Positions 13,601-23,605 of a stretch of 64,000 bases of DNA are shown piece after piece. The notes beneath the pieces are model-generated. The model ran no database searches, was not told the origin of the DNA, and saw only the letters and a program-made list of their open reading frames with translations. The position numbers and the translations under genes are program-made. Where the stretch lies: the NCBI GenBank assembly GCA_029962745.1, contig CM057169.1, positions 14,769,843 to 14,833,842 of the forward strand. Direction: 5' to 3'. The first letter of the stretch is position 1; each line of letters opens with the position of its first letter. The DNA comes from Echinometra lucunter (Eukaryota; Echinodermata; Echinoidea; Camarodonta; Echinometridae).

Positions 13601-13720
13601 GGGGTGCGTTTCATGAAGAGTCTTGTAAGTGATTTTCACTGACTGATTTGCTCTCAGCCAATCAGATGCCAGGATTTTCAGTAGCTTATAACAGTTAAAA
13701 CTCTTCATGAAACGCTACCC
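13601..13720. mobile_element. Palindromic MITE with CGTTTCATGAA ends
   Basis: The left end GGGGTGCGTTTCATGAAGAG and right end CTCTTCATGAAACGCTACCC are inverted repeats around an interior containing CTCAGCCAATCAGATG. A diverged relative lies at 48226-48370 inside the LRR gene, so this is a small family with no coding capacity. Confidence 0.65.
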
Positions 13721-13828
13721 TGATCTGAGCGTGTTCCGTTTGGTATTACAGTTCTACTGGCAGATCCAGGTTTCTTTACTGAGAGCGGAGGTATATGTGT
13801 TACAACAATCTGACAAGCAAAGTTAAAA

Positions 13829-13905
13829 CGGGGGGGGGGGGGGGGCAAGAAGGGGAGAAAGAGAGAGAGAGAGAGCGGGAGAGAGAGAGAGAGAGAAAGA
13901 GAGAA
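13829..13905. repeat. G run and (GA)n tract
   Basis: About 15 G (13830-13845) are followed by GA repeats (13858-13905). The minus-strand open frame encodes only Leu/Ser and Pro runs. Confidence 0.85.
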
Positions 13906-14524
13906 CACTTCTCAAATAGTTTTGAAATTTGCGCACGAGTCGATCACATTATTAAACACACTAAAATGTGAATGTAAATATTAACCATTTTTGGGGAGTG
14001 GGAGGGAGGACGTGCCCCTTGATCTGAAAATAAAACTAATATCCATTGAAACGCGTTTTCCTTCTATACATCTCCAACGGGAATGCTAGCTAGGACTCTA
14101 CTTCATTTAGATTGCACCCACGAAGTACATTTAACAGTTAAACAGTGAACAACACCAGGCTAATTTAGCGACTTTATTGATCAATGTGAGAGTGTATCTT
14201 TGCAATGTTTACTCCACATGTCGCTGTGAATAAAGTCGATAATTCTTCCAGTTGAAAAGTCAATACTGTCTCGCAAAACAATACCAATGGTCATTTTTTT
14301 TTCATGCTTATGTACTTTAATTGTTCTGTGTAGCATATATGGATTGATGATTTGTACACATTAACCAGATTGATTGCATAGGCCTAAGTACATGAAGTAA
14401 GGTCTCTCTACGATTTTGTAATGTTTTTTGGGAGTTGAGACGTATACCCAAGAAAGTGGGGACATTTTTATTTGTCAGCATTATTGTGGAATAAAGAAGA
14501 CACCTAAAAGAAAATTTCAGATGC

Positions 14525-14884
14525 ATGCTCCTTAAGGTTAAACGTTCCTCCCTTGGTGGAATTATACACAAGACAAGACGTTACATCTGCAGTACTTCGT
14601 TATTACTAGACATGCAGCTTGTGGGGAGACTCGTCCGTATTGAATTGGTAATTGCCATTTTGGATGCATACACGATACCCAATATCCAGTGCAGCAAGTT
14701 TGATTTCCTTATCGCTGAGCTACACACACTTTCTGCTTGTACCAATCAGTTTCAATCATGCATCGAAAAAAAATACTCTGATGATATCTTGCGGTATGCC
14801 GATATTTATGTCGGCTCGGGACAGATGCAGGATTTGGTCAGAGAAGCTCGAGGAGCAAGTATGAAAATCTACTCAGCAAATTGA
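14525..14884 (+). CDS. Unrecognised 119-codon open frame (doubtful)
   Basis: This is the longest host-like open frame in the first 16 kb. The predicted peptide has ordinary composition (for example KYSDDILRYADIYVGSG near its end) and no low-complexity bias. I recognise no domain. There is no clear splice site, poly(A) signal or neighbouring exon to support it. An overlapping second frame (14652-14864) is equally open, which argues that both may be chance. It could instead be a fragment of a decayed gene or transposon. Treat as a candidate only. Confidence 0.15.
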   Translation: MLLKVKRSSLGGIIHKTRRYICSTSLLLDMQLVGRLVRIELVIAILDAYTIPNIQCSKFDFLIAELHTLSACTNQFQSCIEKKYSDDILRYADIYVGSGQMQDLVREARGASMKIYSAN

Positions 14885-14899
14885 TTTATTGATTTTTGC

Positions 14900-15665
14900 A
14901 TCATCATTGTCAAACATACAAATTCATAGTCATCACTGGGAATTTTACATTTTGATTAATTTACATTTAATACATTTTCAAATGAAATAAAATACGAGAA
15001 GTTGTATAGAAATTAGAATAGGTATTATAAAAACTCACTTCACACACTGTCTTTATACACATTTTGCACAATATAAATACGATATAGGAGGGCTACAGCG
15101 TAAGTGAATGAATAGATAGATAAATTCATGGATAAAATTTGATGAACATTGAAATAATGATTAAAAAATATATAGATATATGGAATTTAAAAAATGAATT
15201 AAAAGTATAGTGTTAATAAATGAAAATACAAATCATACATTCTTCTCATGATTCTCACCTTCGCATATTTAATTCTTCGAAGATTCTTTTTATAGTTTAT
15301 AAGTACAGAATAAAAAGAAAAGGTGAACGAATGTACAATTATGAAACGACTTATTAGGATTTCAGTGTGCTCGAGGGTCCTCAAATGAGATTACACAAGA
15401 TCGATCTTGTCGATAAGTCCTATTAATTCATTGGAAGCGGTTGTACTTGCTGATTGGTTGCTTGATGTGATGATGACTATAAAGATAACAATCGGCGTTC
15501 GTGCGTAACTAATTAAAAACTCGATCCTAAAACAATATTGTGTCCAGTCCATGGGAGGCACCGTGCAATTGTGCATCACAGCTATTCCTTCCAAAATTTC
15601 GTTCTTGTGCTCATCATGCTCATGGCTCATTATTTACCCCCCCCCCCCCCCCAAAAAAGAGAAAG

Positions 15666-15700
<35 letters not shown>

Positions 15701-15985
15701 GAAGAAAGGTACTCGTGGACATTTCGTTTTGCTTCCTTCTTTCCCGGCTAGCTTGTCAGAGATTTTTAGGAATTGCCCCGCCGTCCCCCCCCCCCCTCCT
15801 ACAAAAGAATTGTGGATGCGCCTCTATCTACAATATGAAAATATAGAGGCCAATACTTTGAAGGATACTTAATTGCCATGCAGTGTGAAGTCTTTTTATG
15901 TCTATTGAAAACATTGTTGGATACAGTAATGAATGCCATGTATACTGATCCATTGTTTTTTTAAATGTAAAATGCGGATTACTCT
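14900..15985. other. Non-coding stretch with C run and GA microsatellite
   Basis: No gene seen. A C run at about 15638-15652 is followed by (GA)n at about 15669-15699, and another C run lies near 15786-15797. Open frames over these are translations of the repeats. Confidence 0.5.
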
Positions 15986-15989
15986 GTAT

Positions 15990-16125
15990 TGTGTCTAGTG
16001 GTTTAAACAATTGACTATAGAGATGCGAGGGTCGTTGGTTCGAATCTCGACGCGGCACTAGTGTCCTTTGGAAAGATTTTAGCTACATTTGCCACTCTCC
16101 ACCCAGGTGTTAAATTGGGTACCCA
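15990..16125 (+). mobile_element. 5' half of a SINE, split by the retrotransposon
   Basis: A tRNA-like head has an A-box-like TCTAGTGGTTTAAAC (about 15996) and B box GGTTCGAATC (about 16038). GTCCTTTGG and CTACATTTGCCACTCTCCAC follow, exactly the block order of the SINE at 12310-12650. The match stops near 16125 where the retrotransposon tail begins. The rest of the family consensus resumes near 23400. Confidence 0.7.
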
Positions 16126-16235
16126 GTTCTTCTTCTTCTTCTTGTTCTCCCTCCGCTTTTGTCGGAGATCAGCGGCAGAATATATGCTGCATGTAGAAAC
16201 CCTTCATCATTATGAAAATATAGATAGGTGGATAC

Positions 16236-19200
16236 TTATTTCAGTGAAGGAGAGGACAGGAAGGAGATACGGTTTACATGAATTTTGTATAGGTATAGTA
16301 GAGTAGCTATGATCAGCTGACTGCATATTGATGATGGGAAGTGAAGAGAGTTTGGCAAAAGTATAGCTCTGGTAAAATTGCTGTTCTTGAGAGGGTTGTA
16401 GAGGCACAAGATCTCTTCTGGCAAATGTCTTCTTCTCAGTTTTTCAAGGAGGTCCTGTCTGTAGGCTGTGAGGTAGGCACATGATGCCACAAAGTGGCCT
16501 GTATCCTCATTTTCCTTGCAGCAGAGCTGGCAAGTGGCTGTTGTAGCCCTTTTAATGGTGAGAAGTCTTGTTTGGACTGGGTAAGTTTGGCACAGGAGTT
16601 GTGATCTGATTATTACTGCTTGTCGCAAAAATTTAGAACTGCTGCTACGTGGATACAGATGAGTTGGGCTTGGGATGGTGATGTTCCTCCAAAGTGCCAG
16701 TGTAGCTTTTGCATGAACTGCCTCTACTGTACTTTTGGCCACCATGTCTCTTACTGCTGCCTTTGCCATCTTCTTCCAGTGCCTATATGGGATTGGTTCC
16801 ATTGTGAGAGAGTGTAGGTCTGGTAGTTTGTACCTGCACAGGATGACCTGCCAGGCTTTGATGGAGTTGGTTTGCCTAGATAACGCATGCAGAAGTGTCC
16901 TATACTCAAAGCGATCATGGGGAAGATCGAGCAGCTGCCCTATTAGAAGGAGCTTCTCTAAGTCCACTTGCATGCTCAGTGGTATGAGACCAGTCAGGAG
17001 ATATACTGACTCATCAGCAGCTGAGTTAGGGAGGCCCAAGATTTGCTTGAACAGCTGGTGCTGTGCCTGGTTGAGTCTATTGCACATCGCTTTGGTGAGG
17101 TTCATGATGGCTGCTCCATAGATCATTCGAGGGATACAGTAGACCTTCCATAGGCTGGCACTGTGGTTTGGCAGTAGTCCTCCGGTGTATGCTCCTGCTC
17201 CCGTGAGGGCATAGAATGTTTTGAGCCCTTTTGAGATCATATCCTCTGTTGGGTCTCTCTTTATGCTGGACTTTACGATGCCAAGATGAGGATGCATTAA
17301 AGCAGTCTGCACTGTGTCATCTCCAAGGTGCCAAGCCGAATGCTGGGGAGCATTTCTTCCTTCCTTGAATGTGATGATACAGCTCTTTGATGGGTTAATT
17401 CTGTAGTGCCATTCCTCTGCATAGCTGTTAGTTGCATCTAACATGCACTGAAGCTCTCCTGGAGATGTACTGAGAAGTGCTACATCATCCGCCAGTACAA
17501 GGAGTCCAGAGTATCGGCCCATTAGGTTACACCCAAGTTTCATACTGCGGAGGAGTTTGATGAGACCATCAATGAAGGTGATGTACAGAAGAGGGGACAG
17601 GACTCCACCTTGTCTAACTCCTTGCAGAATAGAAAAGGGCTCACTGACTTTACCATTCCACAGTACTCGACTACGTAGATCCTTGTATAGAGAGCTAATC
17701 ATGTTGCGTCGTAGCGGGTGTATGTTTGTGCCTTCCAGTTTCTGAAAGAGGCCTTCATGCCACACTTTATCAAAGGCCTTCTCTGCGTCAAGAAGGGCAA
17801 CATAGGTGGGTTTCCTGTTTGTAGTGTTGAGTTCGATGATGAGTTCGAGGCAGCATGAGGTGAGGAGGCAAGAGTGTCCTTTCTGGAACCCAAACTGGAG
17901 CTCATCTGGAATATCACTCTCGAGGAGGGATCTCTCGATGTGAGGCTTAAGAGTCAATTCCAACAGCTTGCATAGGGTTGACGTGAGGGTAATACCTCTG
18001 TAGTTCCTAGGGTCTTGAGGATTCTTACCCTTTCCCTTGTGCAGGGGAAGCACAAGGCCATCCTTCAGACTTTGCGGTGTGTATGATGCTGTCAGGAATG
18101 TATTGTAAATCAGAAGAATCAGTCTCCTAGCAGTTTCACCTAGGTATTGGAGATGTTCAGGACTGATGTCATCTGGTCCACTTGCCTTTCCTTTCTTTAG
18201 ATTAGCAACTGCATCATTCAATTCCTGGGAGGTGATCAAAGCTGTAATTGGCTTTGAGTTGATGTTTAGGTCCACAGAAGGTCGAGATGGTTGCTGGCAG
18301 TCATGGTTGGTCACTGATGGCATTGCCAGGTCTGTAAAGTACTGTTTCCAGCCTTCTGATATAGCAGCTCCCTGGTACATCCTGCCATTGTATTCTAGTA
18401 TTTCGGTTTGGGATTTTGTGCCATTTCCAGATCTTTGTTTCTTGATTAAACGGTGGAATAGTCTGGAGTTTGAGGTTGCTGCAGCCTCTATATTTGTCAG
18501 GTGCTGTCTCTGTTCTTCCGCCCTGGACTGTCGGAGCTTCCTCCTAAACTCTTTCTTGTGTTGAAGATATTCATTGTGAAGTTTTACTCCTTTCGGTCTT
18601 CCAGCTTTCTTCCAGCACCTCCAGGCATGTGTTGCTTCTTGGTATGACTTTGCAACCTGTTTGTTCCATTCTGGTTTCCCACGTCCCTTACGAGTTGGTT
18701 TGCTGTGGGGGAGTTCTTGCGACTGTTGGAGCATTTTGTGTGAAAGGAGATGGAGAGCTGACTCTGCCTCTGCTACTTGGAGATCGTTGACTTTGACTCT
18801 TGTAAATATTTCAGCTGCTGCATACTCCAGAGGCACTGTGTAGTATTCCTGGATAGTTCTGCGGCTGACTTCATCCCACTTTACTTTGATCCTGGTTATT
18901 CTTTTTGCTTTGCTATCTGTTGGATATGGTGTTCTTTTTTGCAGAGAATGAGCCATGATGGGTGCTCCTGGACTCCAAGTGGTGGTAACCAGGAAGTGAT
19001 CGGATGTATTCAGAGGGCATTCTCCACTTATAGACAGGCCTCCAAACTGTAACCGAGCAGTTGAGGGTATCAGGAAGCCATCTATGTTTGATCTTCTCTT
19101 CCCGTTATCTGTCTGGAAGGTGAATTGCCCAGAAGTGCAGTGTTCCTCCGTCATACTCAGCAGGTTAGCAGAGCTCATAAAACTCCTCAGGTATGCAAGT

Positions 19201-19997
19201 GTTTTCTTGTTGTTCTTGTGCACTGTGTCTGCATTAAAGTCTCCTGCAACCACTGTTGTAAGTCCCGTATCCTGATACGCGTCCATCAGATGTGTTAGAA
19301 CTGCGAGGCAGGCTTGGTATTCAGCTAGGTCTGAGGGGTTGATGCCAGATGGGAGGTAACAGTTTATAAGCATCAGTCTTGCTTTTGAATGGCTAAGTTT
19401 TATCTTGGTAGCCAGTATTCTTGGTGACTGACATGGAACCTCAATGCACTCCTCAATAGCATTTTTTCGAAGGTAAATTGCAACACCTCCTTTCCCTCTG
19501 CCACCGTGAATGATATTCAGATTTGTAAGGTTTTCTGAAGACTTACTAACGATGTGGTGCTCTAAACTTGCTCTTTGAAGGAGCTCTAAGTTGTAATCAT
19601 GAAGCCAGTGCTCTTGTATGCACAGAAGGTCAATTCCTGGTAAGATCTGTTTTAGCATTGTTTCAATGCTCTTGAATCCTCTGAGGTTGAAAGTTCCAAT
19701 TAGAATTGATTGGGGGGCAGTAGAGGGAGTAGAAGATTGAGACTGGACTGGGTCAGGTTCATGATTTGTTGATGATGACTGATGAGGATTTGCACTGACG
19801 GAGGGTGGCTTGTCACATTCGGTAGTGACAAGAGTTGGACTGTGCTCATGAGGAAGTGGTATGCTGCTTCTAGCATTGTTAGATGGGTTCCTGTTGAGGC
19901 TCGACCAGGGAGAAAAACCTGCTTTGAGGAGGGAGTAATGCTCGGAGCACCTGTTGTAGGAGACATATTCCTTTGCTGTGGTTGGGTAGAAGGACAA
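16236..19997 (-). CDS. LINE ORF2: endonuclease-reverse transcriptase
   Basis: The frame has 1253 codons. The AP-like endonuclease occupies roughly residues 97-345 with the expected residues: TFNLRG (N104), IQEHWL (E129), AGDFNAD (D253, N255), SNIDGF (D306) and SDH (H334). It would nick target DNA for target-primed reverse transcription. The reverse transcriptase follows, with KGKASGPDDISPEHL, YRGITLTS, ALLDAEKAFDKVWH (motif A aspartate), GVRQGGVLSPLLY and LADDVALL (motif C, Leu where Phe or Tyr is usual). Near the C-terminus CQLCC...GHFVASC gives a C-x2-C...H...C zinc-knuckle-like motif. The first 99 codons overlap the end of ORF1 in another frame, and the endonuclease begins almost exactly where ORF1 stops. 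The true start may therefore lie downstream, or ORF2 may be reached by reinitiation or frameshifting. Confidence 0.9.
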   Translation of the reverse strand: MSFYPTTAKEYVSYNRCSEHYSLLKAGFSPWSSLNRNPSNNARSSIPLPHEHSPTLVTTECDKPPSVSANPHQSSSTNHEPDPVQSQSSTPSTAPQSILIGTFNLRGFKSIETMLKQILPGIDLLCIQEHWLHDYNLELLQRASLEHHIVSKSSENLTNLNIIHGGRGKGGVAIYLRKNAIEECIEVPCQSPRILATKIKLSHSKARLMLINCYLPSGINPSDLAEYQACLAVLTHLMDAYQDTGLTTVVAGDFNADTVHKNNKKTLAYLRSFMSSANLLSMTEEHCTSGQFTFQTDNGKRRSNIDGFLIPSTARLQFGGLSISGECPLNTSDHFLVTTTWSPGAPIMAHSLQKRTPYPTDSKAKRITRIKVKWDEVSRRTIQEYYTVPLEYAAAEIFTRVKVNDLQVAEAESALHLLSHKMLQQSQELPHSKPTRKGRGKPEWNKQVAKSYQEATHAWRCWKKAGRPKGVKLHNEYLQHKKEFRRKLRQSRAEEQRQHLTNIEAAATSNSRLFHRLIKKQRSGNGTKSQTEILEYNGRMYQGAAISEGWKQYFTDLAMPSVTNHDCQQPSRPSVDLNINSKPITALITSQELNDAVANLKKGKASGPDDISPEHLQYLGETARRLILLIYNTFLTASYTPQSLKDGLVLPLHKGKGKNPQDPRNYRGITLTSTLCKLLELTLKPHIERSLLESDIPDELQFGFQKGHSCLLTSCCLELIIELNTTNRKPTYVALLDAEKAFDKVWHEGLFQKLEGTNIHPLRRNMISSLYKDLRSRVLWNGKVSEPFSILQGVRQGGVLSPLLYITFIDGLIKLLRSMKLGCNLMGRYSGLLVLADDVALLSTSPGELQCMLDATNSYAEEWHYRINPSKSCIITFKEGRNAPQHSAWHLGDDTVQTALMHPHLGIVKSSIKRDPTEDMISKGLKTFYALTGAGAYTGGLLPNHSASLWKVYCIPRMIYGAAIMNLTKAMCNRLNQAQHQLFKQILGLPNSAADESVYLLTGLIPLSMQVDLEKLLLIGQLLDLPHDRFEYRTLLHALSRQTNSIKAWQVILCRYKLPDLHSLTMEPIPYRHWKKMAKAAVRDMVAKSTVEAVHAKATLALWRNITIPSPTHLYPRSSSSKFLRQAVIIRSQLLCQTYPVQTRLLTIKRATTATCQLCCKENEDTGHFVASCAYLTAYRQDLLEKLRRRHLPEEILCLYNPLKNSNFTRAILLPNSLHFPSSICSQLIIATLLYLYKIHVNRISFLSSPSLK

Positions 19998-22327
19998 TTA
20001 CCTTGACCTTTAGGATAAAGAGTTCCAGGTGGGTATTGGGAGGTGGGAGGTTGATGATTTCCATACTGCATCTGCTTCTGTTGTGCTGCTGTAGGCCGCT
20101 GAATGTACACCCGCTTTTGATGCGGGCCATCTTCATGCCGCTTCTCTGGCGGAGCACGGGTGTTAGGTGGTTCTGAATAAATTGGCTGCATAGGTTGTGA
20201 GTGAGACAGTTTGGGTGGATGCCATGTAGTATCTTTTGCGCTTTGATCTTGATGGCTAAAACTAGTTTTTTTGGATTCTCCAAGGGCAGGAAATTGATTC
20301 AGCGATTGCAAGTTTAGCTGGGGATCTCTCTGGTCTTGCTGATGAACATAGCTTTGTGTTTTGTCTCGATTGCTGGAGTTTTCCCAGTATGGGGTTTGAG
20401 TTTTCTGGACAGGACTTCTGTGTCCATTTGAGGTCTGGGCAACGTGTCTGGAGACGAAGGTTCGGCTCTGGATAGGTGGAGGTTCATATGCTCTTGCCAG
20501 ACGCGACGGTTGAGGGATCTGAGGAGCAGCTCGTCTAGGAGAACCCTTATTGCTTCTTCTCTTGGTCGGTGTCCCATTGCCTTTACCTTCATATTTCTTG
20601 GGGGAATTGTTTTGGACACTACTTGTTATACCTGATGAAGGTGATTTTTTTCCAGCATTCTGCCTTGCTGAATTGTTGAAGACTGCTGGTTGATCATGGT
20701 TTTGTCTACGTTGCATTTGAGAGCCGTTTTTCAGTTCGCTGGCCCTCTGCATTTTGTCGTTTTCGAGAGGTGCAAAGGTGTTACTTACGGGCACAGAATA
20801 GATGAGTGGGGTGTTTGCATCCCTTTTTGGTGCGTCATCTGTCCTTTTCTGTTCTCCCTTGTGAATGTAGCTCTGATCGGCTCTGTTTGTGGTGGATGTC
20901 GGCATGCAAATGTCAAGCCCGCTTTTCAGACACAGCGCATAGAGGTAATCATTATCTAGGGTTAGATTCCTTATATCGCCTTCCAATTTCATTATTATAG
21001 ATTGTGACCGCATGAGTTCCATTTCTTTGCTTTCCAATGTTCTGAGCTGATTGTTTTGTTGTTCCCTCGTGGTTTTAGATGCCATTTGTGACTGATTCAG
21101 TTCTCTGCATAGTTTTTCATTTTCTGCAACCAGAACTTCATTGGACTTTGTCATGGTTTTGAGCTCAGCTTTCAGCTTATTTATTTCGCAAGCTTTCTTT
21201 TTGCAACGGACACACTCCTTGTCCTGTGGTTCAGCCTGTGTGTATTTTCCTCCTTCTGAAATATTGCTGATGCTATTGTTTGGGTCTGCGTGGCTTTTCA
21301 GTCCAGCTTGTGCTACAATTGGGAAGGAAGGTAAATCTTTTTCGCAGGTTGAATCGATGGTTATTAGAGAAGAGGGTGACAACGGAGTACAGAATTCTTG
21401 GGTATCAGCTTCTGGAGTTTCCCTCTCGACATGTGTAACAGGTGCTGTCTCTGTTCCCAGAGCAGTGCAGGGCATGCACAGGAAGGACTGATCCTCTCCT
21501 ATGTCTGAGTTGTCCATGCACTGGGACGAACATTTTTTATGGTACCAGCATTCACACAGACGGCATTGTACAGAGTCTTGAGATGCACTTTCCTGACAGA
21601 GAGGGCACGTCAGTAAGTCTTCTATCTCCGTGTCTGAATCTTTCATATCTAAATCGTAGTGTCCCTGTTCTTCAGTGCGTCTGCATGATGCACAGCTATA
21701 GGGCTGATGGTCATCTGCAATGATGTCTTCAAGTTCCTTTGCTTCGAGGTGGGTACATGAAAAGTGATACCACCTCTTACATTCACAACATTCAATAGTG
21801 TCTTGGCATGCATGATCAAGACATGTGGGGCAGACAGACCCTTTATCCAGGGGCTTGCAGTAACACAGACCTTTGTACACTGCGGGTGGACACCGGTTGC
21901 AGATTTCCATTGCTTCTGGGAATTCCTTAGTGAGAAATCTTGCCAGTGCATCAGTTAGTGGTCCACTAGGCATGTCTTCTACTTTCTTTATCATTTGAGG
22001 GAGCATTTCTTCCTCAAACAGTCTTATACGCAGCCCGACTATTGAAATCTGGCTAGTTGGTTCATGCAGTTCAATTGTAAACACTTTTCGATTGCTTTTC
22101 TTTTTGCTCTTGGATTTCACTTGGGCGCTTATCCACTCTTGGTTTGTGCCTTTGTCTTTCTTTGGCTTGGATACTGCTATGACTGTAGAACTTTTTATTT
22201 GGGGATCGTCTAGGCAAAGGAGTGCAACTTCTCTGATAGCATGAAATGCTTCATGGTTGAGGGAGAGAGTGACTTCTTTTTCTCCATTACTATGTGTTTG
22301 CTTTGACACTACTCTGCAGTAATCCAT
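19700..22327 (-). CDS. LINE ORF1: two PHD-like zinc fingers and coiled coil
   Basis: The frame has 875 codons. Two Cys/His-rich fingers of PHD type lie at about residues 166-215 (CPTC...CCECKRWYHFSC...CASC) and 241-287 (CPLC...CRLCECWYHKKC...CMPC). A heptad-rich coiled coil follows at about 375-475, within which ...KLKAELKTMTKSNEVLVAEN is typical. The remainder is a Pro/Gln/Ser-rich, basic tail. ORF1 proteins of this kind are expected to multimerise and bind the element RNA. The fingers could read histone tails or act structurally, which is inference. ORF1 runs 298 bp into ORF2 in a different frame. No stop or frameshift interrupts it, so the copy is probably young. Confidence 0.85.
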   Translation of the reverse strand: MDYCRVVSKQTHSNGEKEVTLSLNHEAFHAIREVALLCLDDPQIKSSTVIAVSKPKKDKGTNQEWISAQVKSKSKKKSNRKVFTIELHEPTSQISIVGLRIRLFEEEMLPQMIKKVEDMPSGPLTDALARFLTKEFPEAMEICNRCPPAVYKGLCYCKPLDKGSVCPTCLDHACQDTIECCECKRWYHFSCTHLEAKELEDIIADDHQPYSCASCRRTEEQGHYDLDMKDSDTEIEDLLTCPLCQESASQDSVQCRLCECWYHKKCSSQCMDNSDIGEDQSFLCMPCTALGTETAPVTHVERETPEADTQEFCTPLSPSSLITIDSTCEKDLPSFPIVAQAGLKSHADPNNSISNISEGGKYTQAEPQDKECVRCKKKACEINKLKAELKTMTKSNEVLVAENEKLCRELNQSQMASKTTREQQNNQLRTLESKEMELMRSQSIIMKLEGDIRNLTLDNDYLYALCLKSGLDICMPTSTTNRADQSYIHKGEQKRTDDAPKRDANTPLIYSVPVSNTFAPLENDKMQRASELKNGSQMQRRQNHDQPAVFNNSARQNAGKKSPSSGITSSVQNNSPKKYEGKGNGTPTKRRSNKGSPRRAAPQIPQPSRLARAYEPPPIQSRTFVSRHVAQTSNGHRSPVQKTQTPYWENSSNRDKTQSYVHQQDQRDPQLNLQSLNQFPALGESKKTSFSHQDQSAKDTTWHPPKLSHSQPMQPIYSEPPNTRAPPEKRHEDGPHQKRVYIQRPTAAQQKQMQYGNHQPPTSQYPPGTLYPKGQGNCPSTQPQQRNMSPTTGAPSITPSSKQVFLPGRASTGTHLTMLEAAYHFLMSTVQLLSLPNVTSHPPSVQILISHHQQIMNLTQSSLNLLLPLLPPNQF

Positions 22328-23400
22328 GGCTGACCAAGATTGTTTTCAGGCAAATTGTTTTCGAGTGAATAGTCAACAGTTAACTGAGAATATTAACACC
22401 TCAGTTAAGTACAATGTACATTGATCAAGTTCACAGTCACATTCACTGATGGTGCTTTGAGATATATTAATGGTGTGGAGATATAAAATAAACTCAAACT
22501 CAAAGCGACTGAATAGAGATTCAGATAAAGTAAATGGCAAAATAAATGGAGGATACACAAACAGACGTGTGTACAGTGATAGCAATGAGTTCAAAGTAAA
22601 GCAAGTTCACGAAGAAAGGGTGACACAGAAGCACATGCGGGCTTGCAAAATTATATACAGCAGTGCAGCACATTTGCGATGAAAGGGTGACGGACACACA
22701 CAAAAATGCAGGATTGGTGTAACAAAATAAACAAGACGAACAATACAAACTCATGCAAACTCATTAACTCGCATTACAGAACAATCAGTCAGTGGGTGGG
22801 TGGGCATGCATGGGTTTAAGCATTCATGCAGTGATGAGACAATCAGGTTGAGTGAGAACCCAACAGAAGAAATCAACATGACGCTACACACAGTTTACAG
22901 ACAAATATGGTTTTACCTCAGTTCTTGAGAGAAGCAATCAATCTCTTAGCTAAGACTGCATTTTATATCCCTGGCTTGTAACTTGAATTTTCATAAGTGA
23001 GTAGGCCTAGTCCAGGTATGAGCATGGGATGCAGGATTAATCCATATAAACCAGTGTGCTGATATGGATATCAAGTCCTAATTCTTGCTGCTGCCTTCAG
23101 AGTCTTCCCGCCAAAATGTCACAAGACTTCTCTGGAGCAGGGTCACACCAATCTGGGTACATGGGACTGCTGTGTCATACAGGCTTGGTTACCACCCACG
23201 TTTGAGTCAGAGTATTCTTGCGAATGCCATTAAAATATCTGGTTTTGCTATTCAACACAGTTAACCATACAATCTGGGGGGCTGCATACAGGGTAAGTTT
23301 GGATAATTTATTGAGAAAAGTGACCTTAACAGGTCAGGAAAAAGAGCTACATGAGAGTACGTCCTACACCCGCGACTTGCTCTATTCACGTGAACCACCG
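22328..23400 (-). promoter_or_regulatory. Likely LINE 5' UTR with internal promoter
   Basis: There is no ORF between the ORF1 start and the resumption of the host SINE. In full-length LINEs this region carries the promoter that restarts transcription at the first base. I see no specific promoter motif I can name. Confidence 0.45.
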
Positions 23401-23605
23401 TTCACTTTGTACAGCAGCACTTTTTATCGTGGGCGTCTGCAAAAGGCGCCTGGCTAGAATGCTCCCTAAGCATGTTAGGAAGTGGAGACGGTGCATATTG
23501 TGGGCGGGCAACCTGAATCCGATGACCTGGGTAATGGTACATCTGTAAAGCGCTAGAGACGTCTGAGATGTGCACTATAAAAAGCCAGGATGTTATTACT
23601 AGCTA
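23400..23605 (+). mobile_element. 3' half of the SINE split by the retrotransposon
   Basis: From about 23426 the sequence GGGCGTCTGCAAAAGGCGCC matches the middle of the SINE at 12310-12650 (minus). It continues with CCGATGACC and TCTGTAAAGCGC in the same order, ending at a short A-rich tail. A weaker match extends back to about 23400. With 15990-16125 it makes a single SINE on the + strand, less roughly 40 bp at the insertion point. Confidence 0.7.

Larger units (their letters stand above)
16126..23400 (-). mobile_element. Near full-length non-LTR retrotransposon (LINE)
   Basis: This minus-strand element of about 7.3 kb has a 5' UTR of roughly 1.1 kb (about 22328-23400), ORF1, ORF2 and a 3' region ending in a short AAG-type simple repeat (about 16127-16145). 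Just before the tail, TCTCC-GACAAAAGC-GGAG can form a small hairpin. Both ORFs are uninterrupted. The limits come from the host SINE: its 5' half ends at about 16125 and its 3' half resumes at about 23400. The 5' border is approximate and I could not identify clear target-site duplications. An AP-type endonuclease plus reverse transcriptase places it in the jockey/CR1/I-like group. PHD-bearing ORF1 proteins are known from CR1-like elements, but I cannot settle the clade by eye. Confidence 0.85.

Noticed and set aside
16620..21951. Many plus-strand open frames across the retrotransposon
   Set aside because: They are shadows of ORF1 and ORF2 on the opposite strand.
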